DNA of 64,000 nt from Cheiracanthium punctorium. Lineage: Eukaryota; Arthropoda; Arachnida; Araneae; Cheiracanthiidae. The notes under the pieces are model-generated. The model ran no database searches and was not told the DNA's origin. It saw only the letters and a program-made list of their open reading frames with translations. Position 1 is the first letter of the stretch; every line of letters starts with the position of its first letter. The stretch covers positions 1 through 64,000 of the forward strand of contig JAWZYV010013187.1 of the NCBI GenBank assembly GCA_038373885.1, read 5' to 3'. Positions 36,494 to 47,300 of the stretch are shown here, in pieces. The position numbers and the translations under genes were made by a program.

Positions 36494-38145
36494 TAGTATC
36501 TCAGTTGGTTAATAGACGTCTTATTTTTTGTTTATATTTTAAATTACTGAACAGTTAATTTGTTGACGACTATCCGTTTGTACTTTTCCACAGTAATTTT
36601 TAGCGATAGTACTACAGTCGTTATGGTCGCCCTGTTTACAGAAAAATTAAACCATAATCCCCCTAATGTATATTCAGTGTGGATTTTTTTTAAAAATGAA
36701 AAGACATCTAACAGGCGAAGATAATTTTAGAATAGGAACCCAACTGCAAGATAAAATGATGGGGAGGAAAAAAAAAGATATAAAAGTTTTGCAAGCCGAA
36801 GGAAGGGAAAACATGATAATATAAACGAAAAGAGAAATAGTTTAAAAAAATTGCTTGCATTTCTTTCTGTCCGATATTAATATATTACAATAAAAAATGT
36901 CATTTTAACCTCTTTAAAATAGGCCAACGATAGGGATTTAACCGCCCCTAGAAAGTTGTCACCAGGGTGGATGCCCCCCCCCCCCCTACGCACGCCGCAA
37001 CGTGCGGGGAAAGTTTGAGGATAATATCGGTACAAGGATATTTCAACCAAGGATATTCAACCATATTTCAACCTACTCAGACTAAACATCAATGCGAATG
37101 CAAGTTGCTCTACTTCTAATCTCGCTCTGATATACCCGAAACCCGATTACCACAAGGGCAGGGGGGGGCGGTAGTCCCCCTGAAGAAAAAGGGGGCCCAT
37201 ATATATCCCGATTATCTAAATTATAAATTCATATGTACTGAAATAGTAATTGTGGAGAAAAAACTGAATTTCCTCTATAATATAGGTATTACCTAATTGT
37301 CTATCACTAGATCAAGTTAGAGATATTTTTTTGGGGTGATAAATACGATTTGATTAAAGTACAAAAACTACAGTTAACTGAAATGCAATTTTCGAGTACA
37401 ACAGCGGTCAAAACTGGGTTAAAATGCTTAAAAAGGGGGGGGGGGGCTCAGTAAAGGGGCTTAATGCGTAAAAAAGGGGATAGTAAGGGGGGCCCCAAAC
37501 TTAATGCCCCGGGCCCCGTCTAAAAGTGGCCAGATTTGAACATACCGTACCGCCTTTCCTATTTGCTTATTATTTTTCTTTCAACTCTTGTCTGTTTTCT
37601 TTTTTTTCCGCCTCTTTCTTTATCCTCTCCTTTGTGTGCTTTGTATATCTCTCGTCTGTTCTAATTTTAAATGTTACGTGTTTGTGCGTATTGTAGAGTG
37701 CTGATAGTATACCAGGACCGAAAACGAAGGAGACGCAAGTTAAACGGTAGAGGCTTCTGGCAAATTGTCGCTTTTCAGATCGTATTTATGCGAGACGGAA
37801 AAAAATGCGAGAATTCTCGCAAGAAATCTCGCGCGAGACAAGACTCTGTCTCGTCTCGCGTCTCGTCCCGCAAAATATTTTCTTTCTCGTCTCGCAAAAA
37901 AATGCCTGTCTCGTCTCGCGAGACAATGCGAGAATTCTCGCGTCTCGCGTACTCGCATTGTCATATGTAAATATACTGCAATTTTAAATATATTCAAATA
38001 TACAGGGTGTCCAGTGATAACGCTGTCCAATGGCTATTTCCTAAACCGTTAGTCAGAGACACATAGTTCCAATTGCAAAAATGCTTTAAATTGTATAATC
38101 TTTTATATGTGAAACAATCGAAATCAATAAATCAAATCCTATTAA

Positions 38146-38418
38146 CCCATTTATGCCTAGTGTCCCTTTTTTGGGACGGCATTTTCGCTATTAGTCGAAA
38201 ACGTTATCTATTTTTCCTAGCCTTTATTCATGAGTAGCCTCAACTCTACAAAATATTTTAACATGACCAAGTAGGATGTTGATATTTCGATTTTTATGCA
38301 TAATGATTTTTTAAAAAAATCATCCCTTGTTCAAGAATTTGACATCAGAAATTTATCTATTATTTCTGTTATCAGTAAAAAACGAAGAAAGTCGCAAAAA
38401 TATTCAGGCACAAATGGG
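38146..38418. mobile_element. piggyBac-like miniature element
   Basis: The ends are CCCATTTATGCCTAG and the inverse GGCACAAATGGG, flanked by TTAA on both sides (38142-38145, 38419-38422). CCC termini with a TTAA target are typical of piggyBac-related units. The inverted arm of the host element at 40430-40560 lacks it, giving an internal empty-site control. Confidence 0.85.
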
Positions 38419-38832
38419 TTAAAATTACGAAATTTAAAATTTTTACACGGTCTTCCGGTCCTATCAGTTATATTTAGAAAAATTTTCTTTGTGCAATTTC
38501 ATGCACAATAAAAAAAAAATCGTCTTTTTACGACCAAAATTCACCGAGTTACAGCTGCTTAAAGTTAGAGCACTTTTCCAGCTGCAAAATAGGGCTTGTA
38601 TACTAAATGAATTTGAGAAAAATTAATGCACATGGTTTTGAGCTTTGTAATATTTATTAGCAATTTCATTAACTATTTTATGAATATAGATTGCAATAAA
38701 GAAGATTAACGTTTAACTATGTGTATCCAATAAAATAAAATAAAAATATAGCTTATGCTGAAAATGGAATTTTTTAAACAGTTTTTTAAATGAACTGGCG
38801 TTAAATAGCTTCCTTTGACTGCAATCTAAACA

Positions 38833-39729
38833 TTTTTATGAATTTTCCGGGCAACCCACTGTTCTGGGTTTTAAAATAGTTGAAAATTGGTATTCTACGA
38901 GTCAAATAGTTAAATTTTGCCTTTTGTTGCATCAAAATCGGTCAACTAGAACCGGAGATTCGGAGGTTTCGGTTTTCCCATTTACTTCTACTGCAGTTTC
39001 TAGACATCTCGAGAAATATTCGTCCTAGGCCTTCGGTAACTTCACTTTTGGGGACTCATTTTTAGCGCCAAATTTGGCGATATTTCACTAAAAGTCGCCA
39101 AGCTTGGTGACATTTTGGTCATTTGGCGCGATTTTCTTTATGGGGCTTGTAAAGTTAGTTTTTCTGCATTAATAGTTTAATATCTCTCTTCTAAGACGTA
39201 ATCAAAATTCCCGCTTTATGTGGAATGTTCGAGAGATACATTCTTCTAGAAGCTCCTTGTAGCTTCTGCGACATCTATAAATACAGGCATGACAGAACAG
39301 ACAACCCCAGTCAGTGTTCATCGAGCTCTCTTTGAGTGAGTTTGCTGCGTTACGCTTTGTATTGACGCTATAAAAACGATATTTTAGCTTGCTTTCGAAG
39401 CTAATTTTTCAGTGCTGTATGTGAATCTTTCGTTGCTGAGTTTTGAGGGACTGTTAGTGTTATCCCCCGTATATTTCCACTGAATTTTACCTGTAGAAGT
39501 GTTTTATTTTGGGTGAGAAATACAGCATTTGTGAAAACTTCTGATCTAAGCTGTCTGTTAAAAGCACATTACTGTCTGATTGTGATTTTTGTACAGCTGA
39601 TTGTTAGACGAAGTTCTAGAAGCAATAAACCTTGTGTTCCATTTTGACAAGTAGACCTTTTACTAGGACTTTCTACACCAACTGGACTTTAGAACGACGA
39701 ACCAGAAACTAGCAGATTATTCTGCCACA
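38833..39729 (+). mobile_element. Diverged solo LTR of the Gypsy family at 43059-48709
   Basis: It is collinear with the complement of the Gypsy LTR from GAATTTTCCGGGCAACCC to GGACTTTAGAACGACGAACC, with obvious substitutions throughout. The TTTGGCG palindromes, TATAAATA (about 39276) and the AATAAA signal region (about 39625) are conserved. No internal coding region adjoins it, so it is a solo LTR formed by LTR-LTR recombination or a fragment. The target duplication is not clear. Confidence 0.8.
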
Positions 39730-39836
39730 ATATGCACCAATCGAAGTATAGAAAACTCTTCTTGTACTTTGCGTAGCACACTCTTATGTTACACATCTGC
39801 ATGCTACACATATACGATTTAGTAAGTTTGACCTCT

Positions 39837-40003
39837 CAGGGGCGTAGCCAGAAATTTTTCATGGGGGGGGTTACGACTACTGCAACTCATATATATGTAT
39901 ACATATGTGTGATAATGTAGTGAAGTATATACATTTTGTATGGCAAAAAATTTCTCATGGGGGGGGTTATGACCCCCCTAACCCCCCCTTGGCTACGCCT
40001 CTG
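39837..40003. mobile_element. hAT-type miniature element, GGCGTAGCC family
   Basis: It starts CAGGGGCGTAGCCAG and ends GGCTACGCCTCTG. Inside, TTTTTCATGGGGGGGG occurs in inverted form at the other end. It is the uninterrupted equivalent of the copy split by Gypsy at 42984-48840. The flanking octamers do not match cleanly. Confidence 0.75.
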
Positions 40004-40047
40004 CCTCAGGTAGATTTTAATAGAGCTTGACTATAACCCTCTGCTTG

Positions 40048-40223
40048 CAGGGCCCAATAGATGGATTTGGGGGGGGGGTCCCCGATCTATGAAATTTGTT
40101 TCATTTTTAATAAAATTTTGATATAAAAAAGAATGTTTCAGAAGAACATTTGAAATTGGGGGCCCTTTCGAGCTTCGGGCCCTGGGCGAAGTCCCGATTT
40201 GCCCATGCGATAATAAGGCCCTG
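40048..40223. mobile_element. hAT-type miniature element, CAGGGCCC family
   Basis: It starts CAGGGCCCAATAG and ends ATAAGGCCCTG, flanked by a perfect 8-bp duplication TCTGCTTG (40040-40047 and 40224-40231). Non-coding, 176 bp. Confidence 0.88.
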
Positions 40224-40690
40224 TCTGCTTGAAGATCAGTACTCTAAAATTAGTTTTGCTTCTTTTTCCGCATTATACCATAAAATGAAATTAAAACCTA
40301 TAATTTAAAATTTCAGTATTTATATGGTCCCTTAACGGTTTACAATAACGGGTCATTTTTAAGCGTGGAAAAGTGACTTAAGTCACAATGTTTGCTGCTG
40401 CATAAATCGATGAATTTTGGTCGTAGAAGGACGAATTTTTTTTATTGGGCATGAAATTGTATAAAGAAAATTTTTCTAAATATAACTGATAGGACCGGGG
40501 GACCGTATAAAAATTTAAATTTCGTAATTTTTATAGAAATTGAATTATTGACTTTGGCTGCTTCTGATGCAATAGATTATATATTTTAAAGCATTTTTGC
40601 AATTTGAACTATGTGTCTCTGACTAACGGTTTAGGAAATAGCCATTGGACAGCGTTAGCACTGGACACCCTGTATATTTAGAACAATTAA

Positions 40691-42742
40691 TCTTATAAAT
40701 AAAAATGAAATTCTGTTTGTTTGTTTGTTTGTTTGTGGATTTGAGTTGTATACAAATCCACAAAAATGGACCTATCAGCCTGAAATTTTGCACAGATATG
40801 TAAAATAATATAGAATAAATCATAGTCCACTTTAAAACTTTGAAAGTCCACCCGTTCCCGGAATTTAAGAGATTTTTTATGTTCTCCATGCAAAAACCTT
40901 TCCGTAATTGTAACCCCTGTAGTGAAAAAAGTGTGAAATAAGGATCGTGGTTGCCATGTGTGGCGATTTTGCCGAATAAGATGTTTTAAATTCTCAAAGT
41001 AAAAATAAAAAAATAATAATAATTTTTTTTTGTTAGTTTATATTTGTAAGATTATTAATTTTTTATTATAATATCGTGTGCATGGGAAATAGGAGCAGGA
41101 ATGAAATGTTTTATACGCAAAGCAATAAGAATTGAAGATTTCCGAGGCTAATATGTAATTTTTTTTTTAGTTTGGCGAAAAAATAAAATGGCTCAAATGC
41201 TGATTTTGAGAAAGTGAGTTCTAGCGGTTTGCACAGTTTTCGGCTTGGCGCAATTTATTGAGAGCTTAAGGAAATAGATTTTTGAAAGCAAGTGCAAAGG
41301 TTTTATTAGAATACAGCGTTAAATTTTAATGATCCGTGCAGAAATAATGCAGTTATTAAGGGATTTCAAGCGATCTATCTTCAGAATTCTCGCCAATTGA
41401 GTACATTGATTTAAGTTGGGGAATTCCGCCAAATTTCAGAAAATTGAAATCTTCTCAATCAGTACATCGGAGTAACGATGAATAAAACACGTTATAGTTG
41501 ATAATTTAAAAAAATTCGGTTGTATTAAGGGATTCCCCTTTTCAAATAAATGTGTGCTTTACTTTTTGGCGGCCGAACCATTTCCCATATTGATTGCTGC
41601 TAAGTCAATGCTTCGAATGATTTCCTGAAAAAACTCTTGCAAAATGGCGTATGTTGGCACTTTGGCGAGGCTTAGATTTGAAACTGGATTTTATTTGAGA
41701 CTGGGATATATAATGATACTGGTTATAGATAAAAATTAATGTTGGTATGTGTGTATGAGGTTGAAAAACTCCAGCACCGTCGCACCATGAAATTTGGTTC
41801 ACCTAAGTCTTTTATCATTGAGAAGCTTTTTATGCTATCCGTTTTCCTCTAACTTGCCACTAGGTGGCGCAGCAGAACGTCGAATTCTATTCCGTTTAGC
41901 CGTTTACTATGCAAATATCGTCCAACCGATTTCGATGAAATTTGGTACACGCGGATATTAAAACACGGAGAATATTTTTCAGTATCCATTTTGCTGTAAC
42001 TTGCCGCTAAATGGCGCTGTAACACATCAACTTCTATACCGTTCGACCGATCGTCATAAAATTTCTTATACACATTTCAGCACGAAGAATATATTCTAAC
42101 TGTGTTCCTTTTGATGTTACTCACTACTAGATGGCACTGCAATGCATTATTATTTTAACTCGCCACTAGATGACGCTGCAGCAGGCCAAATTCTTGACCA
42201 TTCAAACGGTCGCTATGAAAATCAGTATACATAGCTATTTGAACAATGAGAATATTTTGGCGTTATCCATTTTGCTATAACTCGCCACTTGACGGCACTG
42301 TAACAAATCATTACTTTAATTAACCACTAGATCGCGCTGCAGTGTATCACTTCTTGACTGTGCAACTGATCGCTATGAAAGTAGGTATACATAGATATTT
42401 GAACACGGGGAAGAATTTCGCGTTAGATGTCACGTCAACACATGAACTTCAGGGCTGTCCAGCCGATCTTCCTGAAATTTCGTATTCATCGATATCTGAA
42501 TGCGAAGAATATTTCCGCCGGTATCCGTTTTGCTAAAACTCTCCACTAGATTGCGCTACGCCGCATGGCCTTCTGCACCGTACAAACGATTGCCTTGAAA
42601 TTCGGTATGCATGGTTATTGAACACAATATAAAGCGATATCCATTTTGCAATATCTCTTTATTACAATAAATAGTAATCCTCACAAATCGTAATATCAAA
42701 AAGTCCATTCATTCCCGTGCGAAGAACGGGTACTTCCGCTAG
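40691..42742 (+). mobile_element. Non-autonomous Helitron, complete, 2.05 kb
   Basis: It starts TCTTATAAATAAAAATG, ends TTCCGCTAG, and lies between A (40690) and T (42743), the A^T target of Helitrons. A hairpin with stem CCCGT/ACGGG sits 12 bp before the CTAG end, as the family requires. The near-identical termini at 51409 and 54548 confirm the boundaries. No Rep or helicase coding region exists, so it must be mobilised in trans. (GTTT)n follows the 5' end, and the 3' half holds a degenerate tandem array. Confidence 0.9.
41855..42560 (+). repeat. Degenerate tandem array inside the Helitron
   Basis: About seven units carry CGCCACTAGATGGCGCTGCA-like cores spaced at 40 bp and 120-140 bp, each followed by GATCGCTATGAAA and TATTTGAACACGGAGAATAT-like sequence. 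The same array occurs at 53635-54380 in the second Helitron copy. Confidence 0.75.
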
Positions 42743-42983
42743 TAAATAAATAAAATTATAAAATATTAGAAAAAATAATATGGAATTTCAAACGCGCGAT
42801 TTCTGTACTCTTTTTCTAGGATCAACTTGCAGGCGGAAACCACCAGCGTGCAATGTATAACAGCGGGAGAAACAATTCTTGCCAAAGCAGGCTGACTGCA
42901 AGCCAAATCGCCGGAGAGCACTTTTGGATGGCAACCGCCAGTGTCTCGTCTTTCCAAATGTGTTTGCCAGATAACGCGGAGGG
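42743..42983. other. Short spacer
   Basis: Sequence between the Helitron and the split miniature element. Overlapping minus-strand frames of 60-75 codons have no recognised domain. Confidence 0.4.
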
Positions 42984-43058
42984 TAGTGGCGTAGCGAGAA
43001 ATTTTTCATAGGGGGGGGAGAGGTTACAGCTACTGCTACTCATATATATGTATAGTAT

Positions 43059-43979
43059 TGTTGCGGAATTACTCTGCTACTCCTGGGGTTCGTCGTTCTA
43101 AAGTCCTGTTGGTGTAAAAAGTTCAAGTAAAAAGTCACTTGTCAGGATGGAACACAAACTTTATTTCTTCTAGAACTTCGTAGAACAATCAGCTGCACAC
43201 AATTCACAAGCACAATCTAGCAGTAACGTGCTTTTAACAATCCGCTTGGATCAGAAGCTTTCACAAATGCTGTATTTCTCACACAAAATAAGTCACTTTT
43301 ACAGGCTAAAATTCCATGAAAATATTCAAGGGATATAGTACACTATCCCTTAAGACACAGCAATGAAGAATTTACACACAGCACTTTAAAAACAGCTTCA
43401 CAAAGCAAGCTAAAACACAGCTTCTATAGCACTATCAGTTCACACAAAACAAGCGTACTCAGAGCTCTTCGCACATTGAATGTTCAACTCGCAACTGACT
43501 CTCGGGGCGACGCGCTCTTCTATAAATAGCCGGCGCAGGAGGTACAAGAGGTTTCCAGAAAAGTCAATTTCTCGAGGGTTCTACATAAAGCGTGAATTTT
43601 GATTACGTCATAGAAGAGAAATGTTAGGTTATTATGCGTTTTTAATGCAGGAAAAACAACTTCCAGGCCCCATTGGGAAAATCGCGCCAAATGACCAAAA
43701 AGTCGCCAAGCTTGGCGACTTTTGGCGAAATATCGCCAAATTTGGCGCCAAAAATAAGTCCTCAAAAGTGAAGAGATCTAAGCTCTAGGACTAATATTTC
43801 TCGAGATTTCTAGAAGCCCATAGAAAAACATATGGGGAAAGCGAAACCTCCGTATCTCCGGTTCTAATTGGCCGATTTTGATGCAACAAAAAGCAAAATT
43901 TATCTATTTGAAGCGTAGAATACGAATTTTAAACCATTCTAAGCCCCAGAGCAGCGGGTTGCCCCGAAAATTCGTAACA
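43059..43979 (-). repeat. Gypsy 3' LTR
   Basis: 921 bp. In element orientation, a GGCTATTTATAG TATA-like box lies at 43520-43531 and AATAAA at 43160-43165. U3 carries stacked palindromes at 43683-43752 (TCGCCAAGCTTGGCGA and CGCCAAATTTGGCG). It differs from the 5' LTR by two substitutions and a one-base indel. Confidence 0.97.
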
Positions 43980-43995
43980 TTGCCCCCTTCCCAAG
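43980..43995 (-). other. Gypsy polypurine tract
   Basis: In element orientation CTTGGGAAGGGGGCA directly precedes the 3' LTR. This is the usual plus-strand primer position. Confidence 0.85.
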
Positions 43996-44341
43996 GACTG
44001 CACGTCCCGGGCAGTACAATCCCTAGTTAGGAGGTCACACAGGTACCTACACTGTATAACACTTAACAAGATCTTAACAACATAATTCAAGCAAGTAATC
44101 AATAGCACAATAAGCAAATACACATTAATAATCATCATAATAAACAATTACACTGTAATAAGTAATCAATGTAATAACAAATACACATTAATAAAATCCA
44201 ATATATTACAAATATGTACACTAAACATGGCGTAAGTGGTGAGAGAAAGAGAGTTGAAGAAAGAGGAAGAGAAGGGAAAGACAGGAAAGAAATGAGAGTT
44301 GAAAGAAAAGAGGAATTACGCCATAGTGACCATGGTCTGAG
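43996..44341 (-). other. Gypsy 3' untranslated internal segment
   Basis: 346 bp between the stop of pol and the polypurine tract. No open frame or env-like sequence. It is AT-rich, with TTATTA repeats and a C/T-rich strip at 44250-44310. Confidence 0.7.
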
Positions 44342-47300
44342 CTAATTACAACCGCGGTAGATGGCAAGCCGATCGTAATGTACAACTCTTGGCTTCGAGT
44401 TTGGTGACTTACGAATCCGTACGATGACGTCATTCAGCCGGTTTAGGACTGTGTAAGGACCGTCCCACGGCGATTGCAGCTTGGGAGACGGGCCTTTCCG
44501 TCGAGTAGGATTCCATAGCCAAACTTTGTCACCTGCGTTGAACTCGTGTCCCGTAGCCTTCGTGTCGTAGCGAGTCTTCATCTTTTCCGTGTTCAAGTTG
44601 ATCCGCTCCCGAGCAAAATGATGTACATCTTCAAACCGTGCCCGAACGTTTTCCACGTACTCCTCTGGCGATGAAGGCGCATCTGGAGGGCGGCCGAACA
44701 CTAGATCGGCGGGAAGACGAAGATCTCTGCCGAACAGCATCTGGGAAGGTGTGAAGCCGGTAGTCTCATGAACGGCGCTCCTATAGGCCAGCAGGAAGAG
44801 GGGGAGTTTCTTGTCCCAGTCCTCTTGATTCCTAGATACCAGGAGCGAGAGGTTGTTCAAAATTGTGCGATTGAACCTCTCCACCATGCCGTCGGATTGT
44901 GGGTGTAAAGGCGTAGTCTGGGTTTTGTCCATTCCGAGAAGTTGACATAGACCTTTAAAGACTGCAGAGGTAAAGTTCGTTCCTTGGTCAGAATGAAGTT
45001 GCAGAGGGGTTCCATATCTGGAAATCCATTCTTGCACCAGTACCTCTGCTACGGTCGTAGCTTCTTGATCGGGAATAGGAAACGCTTCGGGCCATTTAGA
45101 GAAGTAGTCAATGACAACTAGGATGTATTTGTTGCCATCTGAAGTTCGCGGAAGAGGTCCCAGGATGTCGAGTGCAATCCTCTCAAAAGGCGCTCCTACA
45201 TTATAACGATGTAGTCTTCCACGGCTTCGTTTCTTCGGGCCTTTACGGGCAGCACAGGCGTCACAAGCTTGACACCACTTTTCGACGTCGCCTCGAGCCC
45301 TAACCCAGTAGAAGCGCTCGCGAACTTTCTGCAGGGTCTTCATCACGCCAAAATGGCCTCCAGTTAAGCCATTATGCAGCTCTTCTAGAACCTTCGGAAT
45401 CCTCAAGCGAGGGAGTACTAACTGCCATCGGAGCATCTTGCCGTCGTCCGACTCCCATTTACGATACAGGACTCCATTCCTCAGGCGAAGCGAATCCCAT
45501 AAAGCCCAGTACTGTTTTGTTGCCGGACTGCAAGATGATATTTCTTGCCAGCTGGGCTTATTGCCGGACTTTTCCATAAACTCCACAATAGGTTTGATGT
45601 CGCTATCTGCTAATTGGTCCGCCCGAACATTTTCGTCACTCCAGGGATCTTGAGATGATGCCGACGATGTAACTTGGCGGACAACGGGATGTTTCAGATG
45701 GTAATTTTTCTCTGCCCTGGAGCAATAGCGACAACTGTCTATGCAGGGCCTTCTCGACAAAGCATCTGCATTTCCATGAGATGACCCTTTCCGATGACGT
45801 ATCTCGATGTCATATTCTTGTAATCGCTGTATCCACCTGGCTATTTGGCCCTCTGGATTCTTGAAATTTAGAAGCCAGGTTAAAGAGGCATGGTCCGTTC
45901 GGAGCAGGAACTTTCGGCCGTACAGGTAATGATGGAAGTGCTCCACGGCCTTAATGATAGCAAGGAGTTCCTTTCTCGTAACACAATAGTTACGTTCTGC
46001 CTTTGAAAGGCATTTGCTCCAGTAAGCAATGACGTGTTCTTGGCCATCTATCTCCTGGGACAAAACTGCTCCGACACTCTCCTTACTTGCGTCTGTGTCC
46101 AGGATAAATGGTTTGTCAGGGTGAGGATACGACAAGATCGGCGAAGATGTTAAAGCCGTCTTCAGTTCGTTGAATGCGTCCTCACATTCCTCAGTCCATA
46201 GAAATTTCTGTCCAGTCTCGGTCAATTTGTGAAGAGGTCTTGCAATTTGAGAAAAGCCCTTCACGAATTTTCGATAGTAAGTACACAGACCGAGAAAACT
46301 TCTTAAGTCGTGGATATTCTCGGGACGACTCCAGTTCTGGACTGCGGACGTCTTTTCGGGATCGGTTCGGACTCCGTGGGCGGATATTATGTGCCCGAGG
46401 TAACGTACTTCCCGACGAAACAAATTGCACTTCGATGGACTTAGTTTCAAGTTTGACTCTTTTAATTTCTGCAGTACTTTTCGAATGTTCTCGAGATGCT
46501 CTTCGAAAGTCCTTCCGACGATGATGATATCGTCCAAATAAACAAGACATGCTTCGTAGGAAAGTCCTCTCAACACTGTCTCCATTAGTCGCTCGAATGT
46601 AGCAGGTGCGTTGCAGAGTCCAAAAGGCATAACTTTGAACTGCCATAATCCTTGTCCCGTGGTGAACGCAGTCTTTTCACGGTCATCGGGATGGATTTCT
46701 ACTTGCCAGTAGCCACTCTTGAGATCCAGAGTGGAGAACCATTCGTTTCCCGATAAAGTGTCCAATGTGTCGTCTATCCTGGGAAGAGGGTAGCTGTCTT
46801 TCTTGGTAATGTCATTCAGACGTCTATAGTCAACGCAGAACCGGGTGGAACCATCTTTCTTTCGGACCAAAACAATCGGCGAGGCCCACGGACTATTCGA
46901 TGGCTCGATGACGTCATCACGCTGCATCTCCTCTAAAAGTCTGCTCACCTCTTCTTGCTTAGCAAACGGCAGCCGCCTAGGATGTTGCTTGATGGGAGAA
47001 TGGCTGCCTGTATCTATCCTATGTTGAGTTAAGCTCGTACGGCCAAAGTCACCCGAAGTTCGGGAGAAGAGGTCTTCAAATTCAGCTATTACTTTCTCCG
47101 CAGTGCTTCTCTGTTCTGCCGTTAACTCCACGTCTTGTATTAATTCCTTCGTCAGGCACTCTGAAGATTTAGCTGTCGTTTGGCTGATGTTCTTATTAAT
47201 GCAGGTAACAGGAGTGCATGTCGCCAACACTTCATTTTTCTTTATCACCTTTGACTTGTCCGTCACATTTACTACTCTAACTGGAATTTCTGTTCTCGAC

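Larger units (their letters stand above)
34922..37950. repeat. Dispersed 1.6-kb block, copy 2, split by a Tc1-like element
   Basis: Sequence collinear with 19177-20790, including the C-run, the GGGGGGCGGTAGTCCCCC palindrome and the TCTCG tract. It is interrupted at 35081-36495 by a Tc1-like transposon. The right end stops within the TCTCG tract at GTCTCGCGT and lacks the terminal CATCCCTA seen in copy 1. Small indels in G-runs separate the copies. Confidence 0.75.
38003..40672. mobile_element. Long-inverted-repeat (foldback) element with CAGGGTGTCC ends
   Basis: The arms start CAGGGTGTCCAGTG and pair with about 95% identity over the first 95 bp. After removing a nested insertion, pairing continues for roughly 300 bp (GGTCCTATCAGTTATATTTA is present in both arms). 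TA flanks both sides (38001-38002, 40673-40674), implying Tc1/mariner-type insertion. The centre holds four later insertions: a piggyBac-like unit, a solo LTR and two hAT miniature elements. No transposase is visible. Confidence 0.8.

Noticed and set aside
43168..43179. Heat-shock-like element TTCTAGAACTTC in the Gypsy LTR
   Set aside because: It fits the TTCnnGAAnnTTC pattern but lies downstream of the likely start site, near the poly-A signal, so a promoter role is not supported.
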